From JADCRZ01 sp031399065 (lineage in GTDB: Bacteria > Bacteroidota > Bacteroidia > Chitinophagales > Chitinophagaceae), in NCBI GenBank assembly GCA_031399065.1, contig JANNOM010000083.1, forward strand, positions 4,514-68,513: DNA of 64,000 bases, written 5' to 3'. Below the pieces are notes generated by a model. The model was not told the DNA's origin. It was given only the letters and a program-made list of their open reading frames with translations, and made no database searches. Shown piece after piece: positions 57,579-64,000 of the stretch. The stretch's first letter is position 1, and every line of letters starts with the position of its first letter. The translations under genes were made by a program, and so were the position numbers.

Positions 57579-58481
57579 ATGTCCCATTCATCCAAAGCGC
57601 CTTATGTTCCGCAAGCCTGGGAAAATACATCCTGCCCATTCTGCAGGTCGGAAGAAAACAAGCTGTACGAAAAGTTTGGCAGCGAGCTGCAATATACATA
57701 CGTGCGCTGTAAAAATTGCGGGTTAATATACCAGAATCCTCGCCCCGTGTACAACCAGCATTTTATAGACGCGGCTTATGCCGATTACTACCAGTACGCA
57801 GAAAACCTCACGCTCGAAGACCTTACGCGGGTGCGGGAGTCTTCTCTCGATATGTTCCGGGAGGAAGTGCGGTACATCAGCCGCTTCGATAAAAAGAAAA
57901 CGGCGGTACTGGATGTAGGCAGTGGTATGGGAACTTTTTTGTATGCCGCTAAAGACATTTACCCAAAAGCAGTGGGCCTGGACGTATCGCAAAAGATGGC
58001 GGCTTTTATAGAGAAAAATATGGGGCTGAAAGTGTATGTTGAACAGTTGGAGAAATTTAATTACCCGGGCAAATTTTCACTGATACATCTGAGTCATGTG
58101 ATAGAGCATGTGCCCAACCCGAATGAATGGCTGCAGAAGGTAAAGCAGTTGATGGATGCGGATAGCATACTGGTGATCAATGTGCCCAATAAACACTCGC
58201 TCGGCGGAAGGGTAAAATACCTGTTGTACAGGATAGGTCTGAAGAGACAGGTATCCTCCGGTATGAACGATGCGTCCAAAACCCCCGACCACCTGTACGA
58301 GCCAACCGTCCGCAGCCTCCGGATGGTACTGGATAAACACGGGCTGGAGATCATAGAGCTGTTTACATATAGCCGGAAAGATCCTACTTCTACCCGTTCG
58401 GCTTTTTCCAGGATATTAAACAGGACGTTTCATGGAGGCACCAATATTTCTGCTATTTGTAAAATGAAGAATGGCGTGTAA
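57579..58481 (+). CDS. Class I SAM-dependent methyltransferase with N-terminal zinc finger
   Basis: 300 residues from the Met at 57579; the open frame upstream overlaps meaB and is discounted. The N-terminus has two CxxC knuckles (TSCPFCRS and RCKNCGLIYQNP), then the SAM site TAVLDVGSGMGTFLYAAKDI, LIHLSHVIEHVPNPNEWLQK and IINVPNKHSLGGR. This zinc finger plus methyltransferase layout is common in sugar or polysaccharide modification. The next two genes, on the other strand, are glycosyltransferases. Confidence 0.9.
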   Translation: MSHSSKAPYVPQAWENTSCPFCRSEENKLYEKFGSELQYTYVRCKNCGLIYQNPRPVYNQHFIDAAYADYYQYAENLTLEDLTRVRESSLDMFREEVRYISRFDKKKTAVLDVGSGMGTFLYAAKDIYPKAVGLDVSQKMAAFIEKNMGLKVYVEQLEKFNYPGKFSLIHLSHVIEHVPNPNEWLQKVKQLMDADSILVINVPNKHSLGGRVKYLLYRIGLKRQVSSGMNDASKTPDHLYEPTVRSLRMVLDKHGLEIIELFTYSRKDPTSTRSAFSRILNRTFHGGTNISAICKMKNGV

Positions 58482-58498
58482 GCTGTAAGCTATCAGGG

Positions 58499-59482
58499 TT
58501 ACTTCCAAGGCAGGAACTTTTCCGTTTGTTGTTCTATCAGCTTCGGCTTAACCGTATTAAGCGCATACCCGTTCAAAATCCGTTCATATTTCCTGAGGTA
58601 TTCAGTTGCCATTTTGTGTGAGTTAAAATGTTCGGCTGCCCATTCATGGCATCGCTTCGCGGAATATTTACCAGCCTGCTCTACGGCTTCTACCAGTTCC
58701 CGGGAATCGCTGGAAAGGAAACCCACATCTCCCGGCACCAGTTCCGGCAAGGAGCCATAAGGAGTACCAAAAACGGGGCATCCGAAATACAGGCTTTCTA
58801 TAATGGCCAGTCCGAACGGTTCGTGCCATTTTACCGGGAATATCAATCCTTTGGAGTGGCGGAGCAGCCGGTTCTTTTTTTCTCCGCCTACCGTTCCATA
58901 AAAACCAGCCCTCGTACTAAGCGTGAACCGGAACCCCATGCGAAGGTTCAGCCGTTGGCCGCCGAGTATTTTAATGCGCTCCGATGCAGTACGGTCTATG
59001 ATATCGATCGCACCTTTAACGTTCTTCAGCCTCCAGGCGGCATTACCGAGAAAGTGAAAATAAGAGCGGGGAGCCTGGAGATCCGGGGGTCCGTAATCGT
59101 TCCAGTCAAGACCATTATGCACAAACGAAGCAGCCCCGAAACGGGCAGCATGATTGCGGGATACGAATACGGTATTGATATCCAGCTCCTGCGCATCGTT
59201 TCGGTTACCATGCATCGTTACCAGGTTAGGAAGCCCGATTGTTTCTTCGGGCATAAAATGAAAGTGCACGATGTCGACATTGGATGGAATCTGTTGAGAT
59301 ATAGGCTTTGATTCATCCAGGAACAGCACTTTACCGAAATCGCAATAAGAGTCTTTTTTTACCAGGTAAGTAATGGTGTGACCGGCTTTCGCCAGTTCTC
59401 TGCCCAGGTACCAGATCACCCGTTCCGTGCCGCCATATTCCATAACCGGTATCCGGCTGTTATTTACGATCAGGATATTCAT
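58499..59482 (-). CDS. Glycosyltransferase family 4-like protein
   Basis: 327 residues with the GT4 start NILIVNNSRIPVMEYGGTER and VIWYLGRELAKAGHTITYLV, and the donor-binding end HEPFGLAIIESLYFGCPVFG and GSLPELVPGDVGFL. It transfers a sugar from a nucleotide-sugar donor with retention. Acceptor and sugar are unknown. It precedes the GT2-like gene, transcribed from the same strand. Confidence 0.92.
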   Translation of the reverse strand: MNILIVNNSRIPVMEYGGTERVIWYLGRELAKAGHTITYLVKKDSYCDFGKVLFLDESKPISQQIPSNVDIVHFHFMPEETIGLPNLVTMHGNRNDAQELDINTVFVSRNHAARFGAASFVHNGLDWNDYGPPDLQAPRSYFHFLGNAAWRLKNVKGAIDIIDRTASERIKILGGQRLNLRMGFRFTLSTRAGFYGTVGGEKKNRLLRHSKGLIFPVKWHEPFGLAIIESLYFGCPVFGTPYGSLPELVPGDVGFLSSDSRELVEAVEQAGKYSAKRCHEWAAEHFNSHKMATEYLRKYERILNGYALNTVKPKLIEQQTEKFLPWK

Positions 59483-59515
59483 GTGTGCTTTATTAGGCGT
59501 TGCCCGGCAACAACA

Positions 59516-60385
59516 TCATATTTTCCGGTAGTTCTTATACGCAAAAAGGCGTTTGCCGGTGCTGCGTTCCACCCAGTATAACAGACGGTCTTTGAACGAA
59601 AAGCGTTTGATGCCGGTATCCAGTTGCAGGTTCCAGTTGGCTCGCGCTATCCGGTCTTTCATTACCCCGGGGTGCGATCCCGTGAAAGCAGTCAGCGAGT
59701 CGAAATCGTTGAAGTCGAATACATCGGACGACCGGATAAAGGCTTCCACTTTACCGTCATCGTGCCATAGCCGGTTAAAATGATTCAGCTTGCGTTTCAT
59801 TACATCCGGACTTTTTACCCAGCCATAGTGATAGATGGCCGCACCCGAATGCTTTACCCGGAGCTTACGTCCCTCTTTGCGAAACCCCTGTGCATCGCGG
59901 TAAGCTTGTATGGATGGATCGTTGCGGATGATGCGCACTTCTTTATTGTACCAGCGCCTGCTATCGCCTATATAATCGTAGGTGCCGTAAAAATGATTAT
60001 AATCGAACAGAAGGCCTTCCACGTTCCGGTCTTCGAGGTATCGTTCGCAGGAATGCCGCACCGCCTCCTGGTAACGTTCGTGCAGCACTTCATCTGCCTG
60101 TATGTAAAATGCCCAGTCGCAATCCGCAGTAACATGCCGTAGTGCTTTATCCGTTTCCACTGCCAGCACTTTGCCGCCTGTGCGCATACTCATATCCCAT
60201 ACTGAAGATATGATGCGTATTTTACCGGAGCCGATCGAACGGATCAATGCCTCCGTTTCATCATCGCTTTCGCCTACCAGTACTACCATTTCATCTACCA
60301 CCGGCAGAATGGAACGGATCGCTTCCGCCACCGGGTAATCGTTGATGATGGCATTTCTGATAATGGTGAATCCTGCTATTTTCAT
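59516..60385 (-). CDS. Glycosyltransferase family 2-like protein
   Basis: 289 residues: KIAGFTIIRNAIINDYPVAE, a GT-A start with VDEMVVLVGESDDETEALIR, and WAFYIQADEVLHERYQEAVR, where QAD-E is the metal-binding DxD-like site. The His/Trp-rich middle (AIYHYGWVKSPDVMKRKLNH) is typical of small GT2 proteins that act on cell-surface glycans. Probably co-transcribed with the GT4 gene. Confidence 0.88.
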   Translation of the reverse strand: MKIAGFTIIRNAIINDYPVAEAIRSILPVVDEMVVLVGESDDETEALIRSIGSGKIRIISSVWDMSMRTGGKVLAVETDKALRHVTADCDWAFYIQADEVLHERYQEAVRHSCERYLEDRNVEGLLFDYNHFYGTYDYIGDSRRWYNKEVRIIRNDPSIQAYRDAQGFRKEGRKLRVKHSGAAIYHYGWVKSPDVMKRKLNHFNRLWHDDGKVEAFIRSSDVFDFNDFDSLTAFTGSHPGVMKDRIARANWNLQLDTGIKRFSFKDRLLYWVERSTGKRLFAYKNYRKI

Positions 60386-60422
60386 GTAGGTAGATGTGTC
60401 CGCAAAATAAACAATTCAGGGT

Positions 60423-60430
60423 TATCTTTG
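60423..60430 (+). promoter_or_regulatory. TAnnTTTG -7 element of the LON-domain/coaX/lptC operon
   Basis: TATCTTTG ends 22 bases before the ATG at 60453. Confidence 0.6.
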
Positions 60431-60452
60431 TCCATTAAAGTTACAACAGCGC

Positions 60453-61091
60453 ATGACGAATTTTATCCCGATATTTCCCCTGGGTATAGTGGTATATCCC
60501 GGTGAAGCACTTAACCTGCATATTTTTGAATCACGGTACAAACAGATGATTACCGAATGTTCGGAAACGAACAGGCCTTTTGGAATACCTACCGTTATCG
60601 ATAACAAGATAAGTGATATGGGAACACTGGCGGAGATCATGGAGATAAGTGCCGTTTACGAAAACGGGGAAATGGATGTAAAAACAAAAGGCACCAAAGT
60701 ATTTCGCATACTGGAGACTATTAAAATAGTACCGGGCAAATTATATGGCGGGGCCATTGTTACCTACCCGGAAAGCAACGATGACGATGGGAAAACGGAA
60801 CTGATGGACAAAGTGGTAACGGCCATCCGCCAGTTGCACCAGTTGCTGAAAGTGGATAAAGACTTTAAGAAACCCGACGGGGAACTCTGCACCTACGACC
60901 TGGCCCACCATGCCGGACTATCCCTCGAAGAAGAGTACGATTTACTGGGTCTTTTAAGCGAAGCGCAACGGCAGGAATACCTGAAGAGACACCTGGGCAA
61001 GGTGCTGCCTATGCTGGCGGAAATGGAAATGCTCAAAGACAAGATCATCCTGAACGGCCACTTTAAGAATCTCTCCTCATTCGATTTATAA
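60453..61091 (+). CDS. LON N-terminal (substrate-binding) domain protein
   Basis: 212 residues starting FIPIFPLGIVVYPGEALNLH, the opening of the Lon N-domain, followed by FESRYKQMITE, GTLAEIMEISAVYENGEMDV and KGTKVFRILE; the second half is helical (LSLEEEYDLLGLLSEAQRQE). There is no ATPase or protease part. Free-standing LON domains are thought to bind peptides or act as adaptors. It is the first gene of an operon with coaX, two bases apart. Confidence 0.9.
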   Translation: MTNFIPIFPLGIVVYPGEALNLHIFESRYKQMITECSETNRPFGIPTVIDNKISDMGTLAEIMEISAVYENGEMDVKTKGTKVFRILETIKIVPGKLYGGAIVTYPESNDDDGKTELMDKVVTAIRQLHQLLKVDKDFKKPDGELCTYDLAHHAGLSLEEEYDLLGLLSEAQRQEYLKRHLGKVLPMLAEMEMLKDKIILNGHFKNLSSFDL

Positions 61092-61093
61092 CT

Positions 61094-61813
61094 ATGGTAA
61101 CGCTCTGCTTCGATTTCGGAAATACAAGACTTAAATATGCGGTATTCGATAATGCCCTTTTAAAAGAGGAAGATGTGCTGGAAAATGATGACCCTGGCAC
61201 TATTGCCCATTTACTGGATAAAGTAAAACCTGGTAAAACGATCCTGTCGTCCGTTATAGAACACAACCCCGCTATAGAGCCTATACTGGCGGCTGGCTCT
61301 AAGTTTCATAAACTGTCTTACGACTCCCGTCTGCCCTTTACTTCGCCGGTCGGTAAGCCGGCCAGCATTGGGGCCGACAGGCTGGCATTGTGTGCGGCGG
61401 CAGTCAATCTTTTTCCCGGTAAAAACAATCTCGCCATCGGCCTCGGCACCTGCATCACTTATAATTTTATCAATAAGAAAAACGAGTTTATCGGCGGCAG
61501 CATTTCACCTGGCATGGATATGCGGTTTCGATCACTCAATGCCTTTACTGCCAAGCTCCCCCTTATAAAGGAAGAATGGAATTTTCCGCTAATGGGTTAC
61601 GATACGGCCACCAATATATTGAGCGGTGTGCTACTCGGGATGGCGAAAGAGATCGACGGCTTTATAGACGCTTATGCTGAAAAGTATGGTAATTACAACG
61701 TTTTATTAACAGGCGGTAATGCGCTGTATTTTGTACCTCACCTTAAAAACAGGATATTTGCCGATCCTGATTTAATATTTAAAGGTCTGTATGCCATTAG
61801 CGAGTGTAATTAA
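61094..61813 (+). CDS. coaX: Type III pantothenate kinase
   Basis: 239 residues with CFDFGNTRLKYAVFDNALL, the GADRLALCAAA motif, GLGTCITYNFINKKNEFIGG and ISPGMDMRFRSLNAFTAKLP. It phosphorylates pantothenate, the first step of CoA synthesis, and is not feedback-inhibited by CoA. The last 23 bases overlap the next gene. Confidence 0.95.
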   Translation: MVTLCFDFGNTRLKYAVFDNALLKEEDVLENDDPGTIAHLLDKVKPGKTILSSVIEHNPAIEPILAAGSKFHKLSYDSRLPFTSPVGKPASIGADRLALCAAAVNLFPGKNNLAIGLGTCITYNFINKKNEFIGGSISPGMDMRFRSLNAFTAKLPLIKEEWNFPLMGYDTATNILSGVLLGMAKEIDGFIDAYAEKYGNYNVLLTGGNALYFVPHLKNRIFADPDLIFKGLYAISECN

Positions 61814-62363
61814 AATAAAACGGTTCGTTTGCTGTTGCCTCTTAACATCACTTGCCGGTTGCGAAAACGACGAGAAGGCGGTGGATGCATTGGTAAAAAA
61901 GCAGTTGACGATCGATACCGGAGTCAGGATAGAAAGCTACTTCAGCACCGATGGTAAGGTAAAGGCCAAGCTTACTGCTCCTATTATGTACAACTACCAG
62001 TCGGATTCTCCTTACGTTGAATTTCCCAAAACACTTCATGTCGACTTTTACAACGACAGCACCCAGCAAATAGAAAGCAAGCTCGATGCCCGTTATGGCA
62101 AATACAGCGAAAACGAGAAAAAGGTGTTTCTGAAAGACAGTGTAGTGGTGTTTAATATTTCAGGCGATACCCTGCGCAGTATGGAGCTGTGGTGGGATCA
62201 GGCTCGCAAAGAGTTTTATACCGACAAACCGGCCCGCATTTACCGTAAAGACCGCACCATCATTTACGGAAGGCAGGGTCTTACCGCCTCGCAGGATTTC
62301 TCGGAAGTAACCATTCACCAGGCATCAGGTATAGCCCCTGTGCCGAAGGATGCCGGTTTCTGA
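61791..62363 (+). CDS. lptC: LPS export periplasmic protein LptC (lipoprotein form)
   Basis: 190 residues: lipobox LAGC after a hydrophobic start (RFVCCCLLTSLAGC), then GVRIESYFSTDGKVKAKLTA, FPKTLHVDFYNDSTQQIESK, AKYS-type strands with ARYGKYSENEKKVFLKDSVV and ARIYRKDRTIIYGRQGL, which is the repeating LptC/OstA beta-jellyroll pattern. It passes lipopolysaccharide from LptBFG to LptA. E. coli LptC is membrane-anchored rather than lipidated; Bacteroidota often use a lipoprotein. It overlaps coaX, so expression is coupled. Confidence 0.88.
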   Translation: MPLASVIKIKRFVCCCLLTSLAGCENDEKAVDALVKKQLTIDTGVRIESYFSTDGKVKAKLTAPIMYNYQSDSPYVEFPKTLHVDFYNDSTQQIESKLDARYGKYSENEKKVFLKDSVVVFNISGDTLRSMELWWDQARKEFYTDKPARIYRKDRTIIYGRQGLTASQDFSEVTIHQASGIAPVPKDAGF

Positions 62364-63020
62364 TCAGAACATCAGCTCCTTTACTTTCTCTTTATCTTCT
62401 TTTTCTTTCTTCAGATCGAACATGGTGCCGAATACCAGGTCCCATAGGGTGGAACTGACGCCAAAGCCCATTTCCTCATTTTTGTAATGGTGCAGGTGAT
62501 GATTGCGCCACAGTGGCTTCATCCACTTGAACGGGGGATTCCATGCATGGATGGCGAAGTGCATAGTGCCGTACATCAGGTAGCCGATCAGGAAGCCCGG
62601 AAAAAACATATATACGTGATTACCCAGTAAAAGGTATTGAAGACTGAAAACCACGGAAGCCAGGATTAGACTGGGTACGGGAGGCATGAATAAGCGCTCC
62701 CTGTCTCTCGGGTACTCATGATGGTTACCGTGCAATATGTATACAAACCGCTTCATACGGGGACTGTGTGCCACAAAGTGAAAAGCAAAGCGGTGAATGA
62801 AGTATTCAAAAAGCGTCCATGCAAAAGCACCACCCAGGAAAGTAATAAGAACATTTATAAGACTAAAAGAAAAAGCGGAATAACCATGATACAGGCAAAA
62901 AATAATCACCGGGGTATAGATACCCCATATTACGAGGGGGTGGGTTTTAGTAAGCATTTCCAGGTACTGACTTTCGAATAATTTGGCCTGCCCTTTATTA
63001 TGAATCTTCTCAAACTTCAT
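62364..63020 (-). CDS. Fatty acid hydroxylase/sterol desaturase superfamily protein
   Basis: 218 residues with four hydrophobic spans and the eight-His iron-binding pattern: FIHRFAFHFVAHS, ILHGNHHEYPRD, MHFAIHAWNP and NHHLHHYKNEEM. Close to the fungal FAH/ScaR-type fatty acid 2-hydroxylases. In a sphingolipid-making Bacteroidota member it may hydroxylate ceramide acyl chains, which is inference. Transcribed alone and convergent with lptC with no gap. Confidence 0.9.
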   Translation of the reverse strand: MKFEKIHNKGQAKLFESQYLEMLTKTHPLVIWGIYTPVIIFCLYHGYSAFSFSLINVLITFLGGAFAWTLFEYFIHRFAFHFVAHSPRMKRFVYILHGNHHEYPRDRERLFMPPVPSLILASVVFSLQYLLLGNHVYMFFPGFLIGYLMYGTMHFAIHAWNPPFKWMKPLWRNHHLHHYKNEEMGFGVSSTLWDLVFGTMFDLKKEKEDKEKVKELMF

Positions 63021-63117
63021 TGCATATGGTTTCAGTACACGAAATTAACTAATCTTATCTATATCATAACACAACAGCCGTGCCATGCTCAATATCCTTA
63101 TATTAACCGATTCCCCA

Positions 63118-63125
63118 TAACTTTG
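63118..63125 (+). promoter_or_regulatory. TAnnTTTG -7 element of the FAH-family gene
   Basis: TAACTTTG lies about 54 bases before the ATG at 63179. Confidence 0.6.
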
Positions 63126-63178
63126 CAACCTTTAAACGGGCTGAAGGGATAGAACGGCCCCTACTAAAACCGGTAATC

Positions 63179-64000
63179 ATGAAACTCGCTTCTTACCTGC
63201 AGGATGGATATGAACGTATCGCCGTTTATCATAACAATTACCTGTACGACCTGGAATTGCTGCACGCGGATCTTCCTACCAATATGGGTATGCTGCTTAA
63301 TTTCTGGGAAGAATATATGCCGGCCCTTCGATCGCTGAACGAGGCGGTATTGAAAGGGGATATTGCTCCCAACCTTGCCATGGCGGCCAATGATCTTCAC
63401 CTGCTGGCCCCGGTACCGCATCCTTCTTCCTGCAGGGACGGGTATGCTTTCCGCCAGCATGTGGCTGCTGCCCGGAGAAACCGTAAGGTGGAAATGATAC
63501 CTGAATTCGACCAGTATCCCATCTTTTATTTTACCAACCACCATAGCGTTCAGGGACCGGGCAAAATCCGCTGCATGCCCGATCATTTCGAGCAGCTCGA
63601 TTTTGAACTGGAAGTGGCGATAGTGATTTCGCGGGTAGGAAGAAACGTACCCGCTGAAGAAGCGGACGATTATATAGCCGGTTATATGATTATGAACGAT
63701 ATGAGTGCCCGCCGCCTCCAGATCGAAGAAATGCTGCTTAACCTGGGGCCTGCGAAAGGAAAGGATTTTTCCACCGTAACGGGCCCCTGGCTGGTAACCC
63801 CCGACGAACTGGAACCTTATAGGGTGCCGGCAAAAGAAGGACATACCGGTAACAGTTACAACCTGCCCATGACCTGCACTGTAAACGGCATCCGCGTAAG
63901 CGCCGGTAACATGGCCGATATGGACTGGACCTTCGCTGAAATCATCGAACGGTGTTCATACGGGGCAACCATTTTCCCGGGAGATGTGATTGGCAGCGGT
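63179..64000 (+). CDS. Fumarylacetoacetate hydrolase family protein, 3' end outside window
   Basis: The first 274 residues are visible. They start KLASYLQDGYERIAVYHNNY and include APVPHPSSCRDGYAFRQHV, YFTNHHSVQGPG, the metal-binding LDFELEVAIVISRVGRN with two Glu, and MIMNDMSARRLQIEEM, followed by KGKDFSTVTGPWLVTPDEL. These are the FAH-fold metal and substrate residues. The family cleaves C-C bonds in beta-diketo acids, such as in tyrosine breakdown. The sequence runs off the right edge, so the full length is unknown. Confidence 0.92.
   Translation, partial: MKLASYLQDGYERIAVYHNNYLYDLELLHADLPTNMGMLLNFWEEYMPALRSLNEAVLKGDIAPNLAMAANDLHLLAPVPHPSSCRDGYAFRQHVAAARRNRKVEMIPEFDQYPIFYFTNHHSVQGPGKIRCMPDHFEQLDFELEVAIVISRVGRNVPAEEADDYIAGYMIMNDMSARRLQIEEMLLNLGPAKGKDFSTVTGPWLVTPDELEPYRVPAKEGHTGNSYNLPMTCTVNGIRVSAGNMADMDWTFAEIIERCSYGATIFPGDVIGSG

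Overview
The window is chromosomal DNA of a Bacteroidota bacterium, most likely a Chitinophagales/Chitinophagaceae-type aerobe. Visible signs are promoters of the TAnnTTTG type placed a few bases before start codons, A-rich rather than Shine-Dalgarno leaders, an outer-membrane beta-barrel receptor with a carboxypeptidase-like domain, lineage-typical proteins (DUF5606, DUF4421, a GldL-like peptide, many lipoproteins), heme A synthase and SCO for aerobic respiration, and a fatty-acid-hydroxylase-type protein that would suit a sphingolipid-making group. The genus call is inference.

Layout: 1-3947 holds the end of an RND efflux adaptor, its probable TetR repressor with two matching operators, an acetyltransferase, a GldL-like membrane peptide and a slipin. 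3948-7534 is the accessory part: a dense minus-strand array of divergent tRNA genes (Glu, Asp, Gln, Ile-UAU, Lys, Asn, Phe, Trp) mixed with tRNA wreckage and a tRNA-like unit without a T arm, interrupted by a YkuK-like RNase H-fold gene. It is preceded by two tiny ORFs with their own terminators, an AraC pseudogene, and a RhuM gene whose Fic half was lost. A normal tRNA-Phe closes the region. From 7586 to the end the DNA is ordinary core chromosome.

Core blocks: recQ; kdsD plus a mannose-1-phosphate guanylyltransferase (surface-sugar precursors); OsmC, PepSY, Nfu; a metal cluster of MerC / SCO / Fur with a palindromic site between the divergent genes; an M3 peptidase, DUF5606, a dienelactone hydrolase and a TlpA-like thioredoxin; an envelope operon (outer-membrane barrel, ECF sigma, probable anti-sigma, two Spy-like proteins) at 21.0-25.9 kb; polA, uvrB, recA and a UvrD/PcrA helicase (repair); rpoN; three L,D-transpeptidases at 43-48 kb with a divergent relative at 55.4 kb; rnhB; ctaA; a 7-TM patatin; a lipid kinase; typA; meaB; a small glycosylation group; a LON-domain protein with coaX and lptC; and the start of a fumarylacetoacetate hydrolase-family gene cut by the window edge.

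The strongest candidates for something undescribed are the tRNA array with its embedded nuclease and tiny ORFs, and two intergenic arrays with an 11-bp period (2363-2461 and 20861-20953). The units that carry stop trinucleotides have them on both strands. All family calls were made by reading motifs; no database search was possible.
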